From the NCBI RefSeq assembly GCF_000427685.1, contig NZ_KE386573.1:1036838-1100837 (forward strand): a stretch of DNA of 64,000 bases, written 5' to 3'. The DNA comes from Haloplanus natans DSM 17983 (lineage in GTDB: Archaea > Halobacteriota > Halobacteria > Halobacteriales > Haloferacaceae). The translations under genes and the position numbers were made by a program. Positions 41,772-50,876 of this stretch are shown piece by piece (the first letter of the stretch is position 1; every line of letters begins with the position of its first letter). A model generated the notes under the pieces. The model did not search any database. It worked only from the letters and a program-made list of their open reading frames with translations, and was not told the origin of the DNA.

Positions 41772-42929
41772 CTACAGGTCGCCTTCCAGCGCCCGCCAGA
41801 GCCGGTCAGTGAGCGTGTCTCGCCGTGCGGGCCAGACGAACTCCTCCTCGTCGATGGTGATCTGGCCGCCGCCCATCCGGGCGTGTCCGCCGCCGTTCGC
41901 TCCCGGAATGTCCGCTAGCGCGGCTTCGATCGCTCGTCCCATGTGAACCCGGTCGTCGCGGGAGCGCCCCGAGAGGTAGAGTACGCCGTTCCGGGCGCCG
42001 TAGACCACCGCGGCGGTGACGCCTTCGAGCAGGATGAGTTCGTCCGACGCCTGTGGGATGGCGTCGACGTTCGAGACGTTGCCCACGTCGCTGATGGCGA
42101 ACGCGCCCTCCACCTGTCGCTCGCGAATCGCCGTCGCCTTGATCTCCAGGGTCTCGGCGCTCACCTGTGGGTTGGCGATGCGGTCGAGTGCGCTCTCGTC
42201 GACGCCCGCCGAGAGATAGCCGCTCGCCGTGAAATCGGCCGAATTGATCCCCGACGTGAGGCGGTTCGTATCGGTGAGGATGCCGAAAAAGAGCCCCGTC
42301 GCGACGCGGGACGGGACGACGTACGTCGCCTCGACTTCGCTCTCGTGGGTGTCCGGCGGCACCGGCGTGGCGTCGAGGTCCTGAAAATACTCGGCGATCA
42401 CGCTCGAACAGGCGCCGTACTCGGTGCGAACGTCGGTGAAGGCTTCGCCGCGGCCCTCTCCCGGATGGTGGTCGACGACGGCGACCGGGTGGACACGCTC
42501 GGAGTTCGAGAACCCTCGTGGCTCGTTGTGATCGACCAGAACCACCGACTCGGAGGATAGATCCGCCGCCCGTTCGATGCAGTCGAGTTCGACTTCCAGA
42601 ACGTTCCGGAACGCACGGTTTTCCTGATGGCGGATCTTGCCCGGAAACTGGATGGTCGACTCCGTCTCGACCTGTTCGGCCAGCGAGGCAACGCCCATCG
42701 CCGCCGCCATCGCGTCCGGATCGGGGTTCGGATGCGTCAGCACCGTGATCCGGTCGTGTTCGGCGATCATCGACGCGAACCGGACGCCGGCCGGGCGTGT
42801 GAGCCGGTTGAGGACGTATCCGCCCCCGACGACGACGACCAGACTGACGAGTATTGCCGCCAGTAACTCCGGATGCGACTGTGCGAACACCACCGCCCGC
42901 CGGACGACTCCCTCGGCGGCGACGGACAT
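41772..42929 (-). CDS. DHH-family phosphoesterase with N-terminal membrane anchor
   Basis: The protein has 385 residues. The N-terminus has one hydrophobic helix (about 20-42: HPELLAAILVSLVVVVGGGY). The DHH domain follows: THPNPDPDAMAAAMGVA, VLVDHNEP and VVDHHPGEGRGE with the metal-binding DHH. The DHHA1 end is GARNGVLYLSGRSRDDRVHMGRAI and GGHARMGGGQI. The family includes c-di-AMP and nanoRNA phosphodiesterases; the anchored form in haloarchaea may act on cyclic dinucleotides, which is inference. ATG 42929. Confidence 0.88.
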   Translation of the reverse strand: MSVAAEGVVRRAVVFAQSHPELLAAILVSLVVVVGGGYVLNRLTRPAGVRFASMIAEHDRITVLTHPNPDPDAMAAAMGVASLAEQVETESTIQFPGKIRHQENRAFRNVLEVELDCIERAADLSSESVVLVDHNEPRGFSNSERVHPVAVVDHHPGEGRGEAFTDVRTEYGACSSVIAEYFQDLDATPVPPDTHESEVEATYVVPSRVATGLFFGILTDTNRLTSGINSADFTASGYLSAGVDESALDRIANPQVSAETLEIKATAIRERQVEGAFAISDVGNVSNVDAIPQASDELILLEGVTAAVVYGARNGVLYLSGRSRDDRVHMGRAIEAALADIPGANGGGHARMGGGQITIDEEEFVWPARRDTLTDRLWRALEGDL

Positions 42930-43003
42930 ACCCACTCCGACTCGGTCGAAGGGCAAGAGTATTCTCCTATTATGTCGTCACGAATCCGATCTAATCGCCG
43001 CAG

Positions 43004-43873
43004 TCAGGCGTCTCGAAACGCGTCGATGGCCGGCTGGTAGCCGTCCCACACCGTTGGATACCGGAGTTCGTAGCCGAGTTCGTGGAGGTGATCGTTGGCA
43101 CACCGCTTGTTCGCTCGGACGCGGCGGCTGACCTCGCCCGCCGCGGCTCGCTCCTCGACGGTCCGTTTCGGCGGCCGCGGACGGTCACACTCGTCGGCCA
43201 GCCAGTCGGCGAACGCCCACTTCGAGACGGGTTCGTCGTCGACGGCGAGCACCACTTCGCCGCGCGCACGGTCGGATTCGAGGAGGTGTGCCACGACGCC
43301 GGCGGCGTCGTCGCGGTGGATCGAGTTGAGATACCCTTCCGTCACCGGGCCATCGAGATAGTAGTCCAGGCGGTAGCGATCCGGACCGTAGAGGCCGCCG
43401 AAGCGAACGACTGTCCCGTCGAGTCGATCCGCTTCCAGTGCGATACCCTCCGCTTCCAGCAGGATGCGCTGGCGCTCCGTCGCAGGGTCGGGGGTCGACG
43501 ACTCGTCGACCCAGGCACCGTCGTGGTCGCCGTAGATGCCCGTACTCGACGTGTAGACGAGCCGATCGGGCGGCGACGCCCGCTCGCCGAACGTCTCGAC
43601 GACGGTCCGCAGGCCGTCGACGTACGCCGCCCGTGCCGCGTCGACGCCACGGCCCCCGGCACTGGCCGCGTATACGAGCCAGTCGGCGTCCGGGACGGCC
43701 GACAGCGACGCCGCGTCCGTCAGATCGGCGCGGACGGCGTCGAATCCCACTGCCTCGATAGCGTCGAGTCCGGCGTCCGATCGGCGGACGCCGACCACCT
43801 CGTGTCCGTCGTCGGTCAGTTGCCGCCCGAGTTCGAGGCCGACGTACCCACAGCCGAGGATGGCGACCCGCAC
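43004..43873 (-). CDS. NAD-dependent epimerase/dehydratase family protein (YeeZ-like)
   Basis: The protein has 289 residues with a GTG start (43873) only five bases after the upstream stop. The Rossmann loop is AILGCGYVGLELGRQL, followed by WLVYAASAGGRGV, RLVYTSSTGIYGDHDGAWVDE and GLYGPDRY. The SDR Tyr of the extended class could be Y in GIYGD, but the usual YxxxK lysine is not clear. It resembles the YeeZ-type atypical extended SDRs. Likely co-transcribed with the DUF5791 gene. Confidence 0.82.
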   Translation of the reverse strand: MRVAILGCGYVGLELGRQLTDDGHEVVGVRRSDAGLDAIEAVGFDAVRADLTDAASLSAVPDADWLVYAASAGGRGVDAARAAYVDGLRTVVETFGERASPPDRLVYTSSTGIYGDHDGAWVDESSTPDPATERQRILLEAEGIALEADRLDGTVVRFGGLYGPDRYRLDYYLDGPVTEGYLNSIHRDDAAGVVAHLLESDRARGEVVLAVDDEPVSKWAFADWLADECDRPRPPKRTVEERAAAGEVSRRVRANKRCANDHLHELGYELRYPTVWDGYQPAIDAFRDA

Positions 43874-43878
43874 GGTGA

Positions 43879-44310
43879 TCAGCGGGCGTTTCGGCCCGCA
43901 ATGTAGTTGTGGATGGCGGCGAGTTCCGCGAGCGTCATCCGAACCCGACCCTCGATCGCCTGCTGAATTTCCTGTCCCGAGAGGTCGAGGTCGACGCTCG
44001 AGGCGATGGTGTCGACGTCGACGACGCCCGTCGCCATCGCCATCAACAGATGATCGCGGACCTCCTGTACGATGGTCTCGGCGTCCCGTCCGTCCCCGTC
44101 CACGGCGAGGATCGCGGCTGCCTCCGACAGCGTCAGCGACGGTGACTCACCGTCGAGGAGGGCCTCGATCGTCTCGGCCGAGACGCCGGCCTCGCTGGCG
44201 ACGGTGTCGACCCCGTGTGCGTCGATCACCGAGCGCAGTTCCATCTCGTACGCGGCGTGGAGTTGTCGTGGTGATAGCGTCCCCGGTTCGTCGGCGGCGT
44301 CGTAGAGCAT
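43879..44310 (-). CDS. Haloarchaeal DUF5791-like protein
   Basis: The protein has 143 residues. The N-terminal 60 contain GTLSPRQLHAAYEMELRSVI and GVDTVASEAGVSAETIEALLDGES, a helix-turn-helix-like layout; the second half has DLSGQEIQQAIEGRVRMTLAELAAIHNYI, which looks like a second small helical domain. It may bind DNA or partner proteins. There are no membrane parts. It is on the same strand as the pilus-like cluster, but probably a separate unit with the epimerase gene. Confidence 0.75.
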   Translation of the reverse strand: MLYDAADEPGTLSPRQLHAAYEMELRSVIDAHGVDTVASEAGVSAETIEALLDGESPSLTLSEAAAILAVDGDGRDAETIVQEVRDHLLMAMATGVVDVDTIASSVDLDLSGQEIQQAIEGRVRMTLAELAAIHNYIAGRNAR

Positions 44311-44341
44311 ACGTTGGATGGGCGCCCCGCCAACAAAAGTC

Positions 44342-47300
44342 TCACTCCGAATCGGGGCAGGCGGTCCCGTTCCACGACGTACAGCCCGGCCGCGGCCAGG
44401 CCCCCGAGCGCTCGTCCGCGTTCCCGCCCACGTCACCGACGCCACCACGACCAGCCGGGACGGCGACGGCGACGACCGTCCCCGTCTCGAAGGCGACGCG
44501 CTCGTCGCGGCCCAGCCGCTCCCCCGTCCCGTCGCCGTCCACGTCGAGACGAACCGTGGAGCCGTCGCGGACGTACCGGATGGTCCCGCCGGGCGTCGTG
44601 GGCGGCGCCCCGCGTCGCGTTCGGAGGCTGAACCGGGCGTACGCTCCCCGGACGGTTACGTCCCAGACGTTCACCGTCGCGTACCAGTAGCCCGGAACCG
44701 GCGCGACCGGTAACCCGGCGGCGACCTCCCCGAGTGACCCGTTCACGTATCTCGATTTGAGACGGCTGCCAGCCTCGGCTGCCGCCCGCTTCGCCGCCCA
44801 CGTTCGAACCCGCGTCAGCGTCTCGTTGACCGGTGTCTCCGGAACGGTCACCGCCGACGTTCGCCGGGCGGTCACGATGGCGGTTTCGAGACGCTGCTCC
44901 AGCCGTGCCCGCCGTCCCGGGTCGGGATCGGCCGATCGCTCATCCGCCGCCGTGGCGATGGCTCTGGCGAGCGATCCGTTCGTGGCCGCGAGCGCCCGAC
45001 GGCCCACGCCGTCCCAGTGGGCGAACCCCTCGGCGACGGCGGCACGCGCCTCCGACCGCGTGAGTCGCGTCTCGTTCCGGACGACGCGTCGCGTTCGCGT
45101 TCGGACGACACCCACCGAGTCGGACACCGCCGCCCGGAGATTCCGCCGTGGCTCGCGAACCGAAACCGATCCCGTGGATTCGGTGGCGACCAGGGTTCGG
45201 GCCGCCGTCCGGAGTCGGGTCCGCCGCGTCCGATCCGATACCGCCCCGGACACCACGTCCACCGCGTCGCCGTACGGCGCGGCGAAGACGTTCAGATTCT
45301 TCGCCGCGAGCGGGTGGTACGGCCGTGACGGCGGGACCGCCGCTGCACGGTCGTGGCCCACCGATGCGACTGTGAGGTACGCGGGCGAGCCATCCGGAAC
45401 GACACCGACGGGGCCACCTGGGGGCGATCCGGACAGGTTCGCTCGCCGTGTCGGCGTCGGTGCCGACCGCAGCCGGAGTATCCGGTGGAGCGTCCGCGTC
45501 GACCCGACGCCGACCCGATCGAGCGCCGCGTCGAACGTCCGGCGCGTCTCGTTGTGGTTCGCTGCCCGCCGCTCCAGTCGTCGGATCGTCCCGTCGATCA
45601 GCGCCGCTCGGGCACCGACGCGCGCCCTGTCGGCGGCGCCCCGATACTGGCTCGGCGCCGCCACCAGTTTCGATCGCTTCCGACGGAGCGTGGCCGCCAA
45701 CTGCTCGGGCGGGTTCGCCGTGTACGTCGCTACACGGCCCGCATCCACGGAGACGGTGACGTTCGCCAACTCCTCGCGGAGGTCCCGCAAGTCCCGGTCC
45801 GTCCACGAGCGGAGGTCAGCCGATCGGTTGCCGTAGACGACCCGGTCGCGCACGCCGAGACTCCCGTTCGCAACCGCTACGGCCACCGCGTCCTGACCGC
45901 CCTGCGCCGCCACGAGCGCCCGTTCGGCCTTCGCGGGCACGTCGGCGAGGTTCGGCCCCTCAAGCGCCCCGCCGCGCTCGAACCGTGGCCGAGTCGCTCG
46001 ATCCGGTGCCATCCCGTTCGGCGCGTACGTCCCGGCCACCGTCACACCGACCCGGTATCGCTCCGTCCACTCGCCCGTTGTCGTCCTCGTGTCGTTGCCG
46101 CGCTCCCAGGTCCACGTCACCTCCCGTTCGAGTTCGACGACGCGGGAGAAGCCGCCGAAACGACGCTCGTCGGCCTCGACTGTGGGAGACGAGGCGACGC
46201 TTGCCCCCACCTCCGAATTCAGAGTCACCGTCGTCTCCGCGAGCGACCACTCGTCGTCCGGCTTTTTCGGCTCCGGCCTCGGCTCCGCGTAGGTCTGCTG
46301 TCGCGACGTTCGAAGCGCAGTCTCGACGCGGTATGCGGCACGGAGGACGCCGCTGAGCGACCGGTTCGACTGCACGGTGTCGGTGCGGAGCCCGTTCAGG
46401 CTTCGACGGGCGAGTGGTTCGACGTCGACGTCGATCGATCGAGCCGGCGACGGTCCCGCTTTCCCTCGCCGGCGGCCGAGCGCGACCGTCCCGTTCTCGC
46501 TCGGGGGCGACCGCGGCAGCACGCGCTTTGCCCACGAACCGTCGACGGATGTTGCCGCGGTGAAGTCCTTCACGCCGAGTTCGAGGGTCGCGCGATGTAG
46601 CCCGCGCCGTCCCGCGGGGTCGCTCCGACCGAACACCGCCTGCTGGGTTTCGAGGACGGCGCCGTTGGTCGCCGTCTCGACGTGACGCGTCGCGACGACG
46701 TTGGCGATGGGCACCGCGTCGTAATATTGGGCGTAGCCACGCGTCCACGCGATGGGATAAAGTCGCGCGGTCAACCGACGCCCCAGCCCTGGACCGTCAA
46801 GCGGTCCCCGGTTCAGTCGGGTTTCGAAGGTCGTCGCACGGTCGTGGAGCGCGAGCACCGGCGTCGAGACGGTCACCGTCCGATCCCGCCTTTCGCTCGC
46901 GACGACCCGACCCGACTCGCTAGCCGTCACGGTCAGGTTTCGCACTGTCACCCGAAGTGCGGTGCCGTTCTCGACGCCCCGAACCGCGATGCGCTCCATC
47001 CTCCGGCGGAGTTCGGCGGGCGTCGTCGCCTCGGGCAGCGACGCGACGGCCGTCACGTCGCCACGGCGGTACCGGGTGACGGACAGACGATCCCGGAGCG
47101 TCAGGTAGATCCGAAGCCGGAGTGCGTCCCGGAACGGCGTGGCGTCGCTCAGGAGCCGACCGTACGGCGTCTCGGCGGGGGTCGTCACCGGCTCCGTCGC
47201 CGCCTCGCGCGCCGCCGCACCGACCGCCGACCGTAGCGCGATCGTCGTCTCGGCCGACGCCCGCTCCATAGCTACGGCGGCGTCGCGGTCGATCCGGTCC

Positions 47301-47410
47301 GGCCCGCGCGTCGACAGGGCTGCCCCGAACGTCGACGCGCCGACCAGCAACAGGACGCCGACGAGGGCGAACGGGACGCGCCCGCGCCGATCCTCGACAA
47401 ACCGGGTCAC
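44342..47410 (-). CDS. Large surface protein of Tad/pilus-like cluster (DUF7286-like)
   Basis: This is the biggest gene of the window, about 1022 residues. A short basic leader (MTRFVEDRRGR) and one hydrophobic helix (VPFALVGVLLLVGASTFGAA) resemble a pseudopilin N-terminus; the rest is extracellular, rich in Arg, Thr and Ala, with many NxT/S sites and no enzyme motif. A second hydrophobic stretch near the C-terminus (TGTVVAVAVPAG) is weak. The GTG at 47410 overlaps the upstream stop (GTGA); another GTG lies at 47416. The role is probably structural or pilus-tip-like, which is inference. Confidence 0.75.
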   Translation of the reverse strand: MTRFVEDRRGRVPFALVGVLLLVGASTFGAALSTRGPDRIDRDAAVAMERASAETTIALRSAVGAAAREAATEPVTTPAETPYGRLLSDATPFRDALRLRIYLTLRDRLSVTRYRRGDVTAVASLPEATTPAELRRRMERIAVRGVENGTALRVTVRNLTVTASESGRVVASERRDRTVTVSTPVLALHDRATTFETRLNRGPLDGPGLGRRLTARLYPIAWTRGYAQYYDAVPIANVVATRHVETATNGAVLETQQAVFGRSDPAGRRGLHRATLELGVKDFTAATSVDGSWAKRVLPRSPPSENGTVALGRRRGKAGPSPARSIDVDVEPLARRSLNGLRTDTVQSNRSLSGVLRAAYRVETALRTSRQQTYAEPRPEPKKPDDEWSLAETTVTLNSEVGASVASSPTVEADERRFGGFSRVVELEREVTWTWERGNDTRTTTGEWTERYRVGVTVAGTYAPNGMAPDRATRPRFERGGALEGPNLADVPAKAERALVAAQGGQDAVAVAVANGSLGVRDRVVYGNRSADLRSWTDRDLRDLREELANVTVSVDAGRVATYTANPPEQLAATLRRKRSKLVAAPSQYRGAADRARVGARAALIDGTIRRLERRAANHNETRRTFDAALDRVGVGSTRTLHRILRLRSAPTPTRRANLSGSPPGGPVGVVPDGSPAYLTVASVGHDRAAAVPPSRPYHPLAAKNLNVFAAPYGDAVDVVSGAVSDRTRRTRLRTAARTLVATESTGSVSVREPRRNLRAAVSDSVGVVRTRTRRVVRNETRLTRSEARAAVAEGFAHWDGVGRRALAATNGSLARAIATAADERSADPDPGRRARLEQRLETAIVTARRTSAVTVPETPVNETLTRVRTWAAKRAAAEAGSRLKSRYVNGSLGEVAAGLPVAPVPGYWYATVNVWDVTVRGAYARFSLRTRRGAPPTTPGGTIRYVRDGSTVRLDVDGDGTGERLGRDERVAFETGTVVAVAVPAGRGGVGDVGGNADERSGAWPRPGCTSWNGTACPDSE

Positions 47411-48273
47411 GGCCACGTCCTCACGACGATTCGGACGCGTCCGAGTCGGACGCCCTCGGCGGCCGCCGCCACAGACCTGTTCGAAGCGCGCAGGTCTCGA
47501 CGGACTCGCTCGGCCACCGCCGCTTCGAGATGATCGTTGGCGTCGGCGACGCCCCCGTCGGCGAGCGTCGGCCGTGGCGACCGGGTCACGTTTAGCCGGT
47601 TGGCCAGTCGGCGGTGGCGATGCCGAACCAGTGTCGACTCCGACGACCCACCGCCCGCGACGATACGGGTTCGCGTCGGTGGGAACTGCCCGTCGACGAA
47701 TCCTTCGGCCACGGCGTCGGCGACGCCGTCGATTCCGCGCGAATGTGCGGCGCGGCGGGCCGCCTCGCCCGTCGTCGGGAAGCCACTCGGCGCAACGACC
47801 GCCGCCGCGTGGATCGGCCGATCCGGCGGCGGGCGGCTTCCGATGGTGATTCGTCCCCCGATCGAAGATTCGGGATACGGCTGCCAGACGGCGGTGATCA
47901 GGGTGTGGTTGGATCGTACGGCCCCTCGGACGGCTCCGACGACCGCGCGACTGTAGCCGTCTCTCGCGTGAGAGAGGCGCTCGTCACCGACCTCGGCCCG
48001 AGCGACGGCCGCATGTGCCAGCAACTGGGCCAGCGTTCCGTGAGCGGTTCGATCGAACGCGCCGCTCGTTCGCCCCGGAAACTCGACGCCCGTCGTCCCG
48101 TTCCGGGGGGTGAGCGTGTAGTTCACGGACGCGGTTGTCGTCGCGAGTGTCGAGGCCACGTCACCGGCACGCCCTTCACCGGTCGGTTCCCGGGGCGTCG
48201 CGGTCGTCACCGTCACGACTGCGGCGCTGATAAACAGGAGACAGAGCACGCCGTCGAGAACGGTGCTCGTCAC
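47407..48273 (-). CDS. Pilus-cluster protein with N-terminal helix (DUF7284-like)
   Basis: The protein has 288 residues. MTSTVLDGVLCLLFISAAVV is an N-terminal hydrophobic segment, followed by a secreted-type domain with NxS/T sites (ASVNYTLTPRNGT) and helices (RTAHGTLAQLLAHAAVARAE). The start is GTG 48273, chosen because it overlaps the upstream stop (GTGA). Function unknown; it is part of a tightly overlapping eight-gene operon. Confidence 0.75.
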   Translation of the reverse strand: MTSTVLDGVLCLLFISAAVVTVTTATPREPTGEGRAGDVASTLATTTASVNYTLTPRNGTTGVEFPGRTSGAFDRTAHGTLAQLLAHAAVARAEVGDERLSHARDGYSRAVVGAVRGAVRSNHTLITAVWQPYPESSIGGRITIGSRPPPDRPIHAAAVVAPSGFPTTGEAARRAAHSRGIDGVADAVAEGFVDGQFPPTRTRIVAGGGSSESTLVRHRHRRLANRLNVTRSPRPTLADGGVADANDHLEAAVAERVRRDLRASNRSVAAAAEGVRLGRVRIVVRTWP

Positions 48274-48665
48274 GACCACACCTCCACACGGACGCGGCCG
48301 GGACGAACCCGACCGGGCGCGATTCGAACGCCGACCGAACGCGCCGCAGTGTCGGTGTCGGCCAGGCGTCCCGGCGGCGATGGCCCCGCGTACCAGCGCC
48401 GACCCGCCGCCGCAATCGTGACGTTGAGCCGGTAGCCCGTCGGCCCCGACCGCCGTGCTCGCGCCCGCCGACGCGGGTCGGCGACGCCGCCGACGGCGAG
48501 TCGACCGACGACGCGGTCGAGTGTCGGCGACGCGACGTTCCGCTCCGATTCGTACCCCGCACCGTTCAGGGCGACCGCGTACGTAGAGACGGCCGCACAC
48601 ACCGCCAGGAGGACGACGAGCGCGGCGGTCGGCTCGACCTGCCCCCTAGCCGACGAGCGTGACAT
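48270..48665 (-). CDS. Pseudopilin-like protein of pilus cluster (DUF7285-like)
   Basis: The protein has 131 residues. MSRSSARGQVEPTAALVVLL followed by AVCAAVSTYAVAL is a short basic leader, a polar residue, then a hydrophobic helix, the general pattern of archaeal type IV pilin signals, although no perfect peptidase site is certain. The remaining 90 residues form a beta-rich head with VEVWS at the end. ATG 48665 is chosen; a GTG lies one codon before. Confidence 0.73.
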   Translation of the reverse strand: MSRSSARGQVEPTAALVVLLAVCAAVSTYAVALNGAGYESERNVASPTLDRVVGRLAVGGVADPRRRARARRSGPTGYRLNVTIAAAGRRWYAGPSPPGRLADTDTAARSVGVRIAPGRVRPGRVRVEVWS

Positions 48666-49113
48666 CACACCCCTCCCAGACGACGTGTCGGACGATCAGC
48701 GGACCGTCGACCGGTCGCCACTCCGGAGCTCCCTGCCTCGCGGCGTGCCCCGCGTCACAGAGCGCCTCGCCCGAGGCGAAGCGTGACTCGGGGGGCGCGC
48801 CGCGCAAGACGGCCCGTAGCGCCCTCGACGCCACCGCGGGCGTCACCGGGCCGAACGCGAACGCCGCATGCGTCGTACCCGCGTCGTTTCGAAGGCCGAT
48901 CCGTCTCGGTCCGATGCGGATCGACCGCGCGTCGAGCGGATGCTCCGCCGTCGTCGGATGAGCCGTCGCCGCCGTCCGGTCGACCGTGTCGGCGGCGTCA
49001 CCGGCGGCGGGTGGCGGTGCCGTCGGGAGTGTCGCCCCGACGCCAACCAGCGCGACGCTCGCGAGCGACAGTCCGAGCCAGACGTACCACGCATCGACTG
49101 GAACACCGAGCAT
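48646..49113 (-). CDS. Pilus-cluster membrane-anchored protein (DUF7283-like)
   Basis: The protein has 155 residues. A single hydrophobic helix (WYVWLGLSLASVALVGVGAT) is followed by a Pro/Ala/Thr linker and a soluble domain (ARSIRIGPRRIGLRND, SRFASGEALCDAGH, HVVWEGCDVTLVG) with two cysteines that could pair. It overlaps the next gene by 20 bp. No enzymatic motif. Confidence 0.72.
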   Translation of the reverse strand: MLGVPVDAWYVWLGLSLASVALVGVGATLPTAPPPAAGDAADTVDRTAATAHPTTAEHPLDARSIRIGPRRIGLRNDAGTTHAAFAFGPVTPAVASRALRAVLRGAPPESRFASGEALCDAGHAARQGAPEWRPVDGPLIVRHVVWEGCDVTLVG

Positions 49114-49151
49114 GGGGCCGGATGGCCCCGTCACCGTACTTGAAGCTCCGG

Positions 49152-50876
49152 TCAGAGAAACAGGCCGGCGCCGATGAACGCCGCGAGATAACAGACGGTG
49201 GCGAGACACGTGGCGACCCCGACGCGATAGCCGACGAGCGTCCGATCGAGTCCGTGTGTCAACCCGGTCGAGAGGGCCGTAAGCGCCACGGCGAGCCAGA
49301 GGACGTACGCCCCGACCGCGATCCCCAGTTCGGCCGTCGGGAGAGGGGGAGCCCCGAACCCCGCCGTCGTCCCCGTGCGCGCGACGCGAGCCGACAGCGC
49401 GACGGTCGCCCCGCCGACGACCGGTCCGAACACGGCCGCAGTGTTTGACAGCGTGTCGGTCACCTGTGTGAGCTCCCGGCGGGCGTCCCGCTCGATCCGG
49501 CCGAGTGCCTCGACGTGTTCGGCCGTCGCGACCAGCGCCTCACCCGCTGGCCGTCCCTCGGTCGCCGCGAGGGAGAACAGGGTCGCCGCTTCGCGTGCCC
49601 GGCGGCTCGGGAGCGCCGCGAGGGCTCCGTGTTCGCCGTCGAACGCCTCGCCGACCGTGAGTCCCAGGCGACGCTGCCGACTCGCCGCGTCCGCGAGCAG
49701 CGTGCCGGTCGTGCCGGCGATCCGGTCCGCCGCCTCGGCGAGTGCCGTCTCGACGGCTTCCCCCGCCGCGACCCGCCGGCCGACGAGATAGCAGGCGTCG
49801 TCGAGGTCGGCCTCGACGGCGCGGACGCGCTCGTGGACGCGCTTCGCTGGCCGGGCGTCGACGACGAGTGCCACGCCGGCACCGAACCCGACCGCCGCTA
49901 CCGGCGCCGTCCACGGTGCCACCAGTCGCGCGGCGGTGTACCCGCCGACCGCCGCTGCGGCGACGCCGCCCCCCAACGCGCGCAGATGACCGTCCGGCGT
50001 GTCCGGGTGGTCGCGGCCGATCCGCGGCGGCGGGAAGGCGACGGGGCGACGGACGAGAATCCACACGCCCGCCGCGACTACGGCGAGCGGTAACACCACG
50101 TCGTACAGCGCGACGACGGCCGGCAGCGAGAGCCGGACGCCCGTCGCGCGTGCCGCCGGAAGTACCCCGACCAGTGCCAGCGGCAGGAGGATGCCGAAGG
50201 CGTACAGCCCGGTAACCGCGCCCCTGATCTCCCCCGTGAACGCGGCCAGTTCCTCCTGCACACCGTCGAGTGACGCCTCGACGGCACGGTCGAGATGCCG
50301 GTCGCGCTCAGCCGCCGGTGCCGACGCGGCGGCGTCCAGCCGCGTCACTGCGCGTTCGAGCGCCGGAAACCGATCGTGCCACTCCTCGGCGAACGCGTCG
50401 ATCCCGCTCCGTGGCGTCCCCGCGGCTCGCTCGATGTGCGCGCCGAGACTCCGGGAGAGCGGCCCACGGCCCGTACTGGCGGCGAAGGCGGCCGCCCGCT
50501 CGACCGTCGGATCGATTCGCAGACGGAGGGCCGCCCGTCCGACGAGCGAGGCGGCCGACCCGAGCGCACGCGTCCGCGCGAGCGTCGCCAGAAACGCCGG
50601 CCCCCGGTTCGCGACGAGCGCAACGGCGAGGCCGACGGCGGTTCCCGCGGCCGCGACGGCGACGCCGAGCCGAAGGGTGGTGAACCGACCGAGCGCCACG
50701 CCGCCGACGACGGCGACTGCGACGATCAGGGTCGTCACGACGCGCGCCGCCCCGAGGAGCGTCTCCGTGTCGACGGCGACGTCGAGGTACGCGAGGGCGC
50801 GTTCGGTCTCCGAATCCGGATCGACACGTCCCGGCCACCAGCCACCGAGGCGTTCGACGACCGATCGAACCGTCAT
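49152..50876 (-). CDS. TadC/T2SSF-type membrane platform protein
   Basis: The protein has 574 residues. It has two F-type domains in tandem: about 100-230 (RTRALGSAASLVGRAALRLR, helices, then TGLYAFGILLPLALVGVLP) and about 345-520 (DDACYLVGRRVAAGEAVETALAEAADR, REAATLFSLAATEGRPAGEALV, NTAAVFGPVVGGATVALSAR), with about eight membrane helices and a C-terminal pair. Such proteins are the inner-membrane platform that couples the ATPase to pilus assembly. It overlaps the ATPase gene by 4 bp (ATGA). Confidence 0.85.
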   Translation of the reverse strand: MTVRSVVERLGGWWPGRVDPDSETERALAYLDVAVDTETLLGAARVVTTLIVAVAVVGGVALGRFTTLRLGVAVAAAGTAVGLAVALVANRGPAFLATLARTRALGSAASLVGRAALRLRIDPTVERAAAFAASTGRGPLSRSLGAHIERAAGTPRSGIDAFAEEWHDRFPALERAVTRLDAAASAPAAERDRHLDRAVEASLDGVQEELAAFTGEIRGAVTGLYAFGILLPLALVGVLPAARATGVRLSLPAVVALYDVVLPLAVVAAGVWILVRRPVAFPPPRIGRDHPDTPDGHLRALGGGVAAAAVGGYTAARLVAPWTAPVAAVGFGAGVALVVDARPAKRVHERVRAVEADLDDACYLVGRRVAAGEAVETALAEAADRIAGTTGTLLADAASRQRRLGLTVGEAFDGEHGALAALPSRRAREAATLFSLAATEGRPAGEALVATAEHVEALGRIERDARRELTQVTDTLSNTAAVFGPVVGGATVALSARVARTGTTAGFGAPPLPTAELGIAVGAYVLWLAVALTALSTGLTHGLDRTLVGYRVGVATCLATVCYLAAFIGAGLFL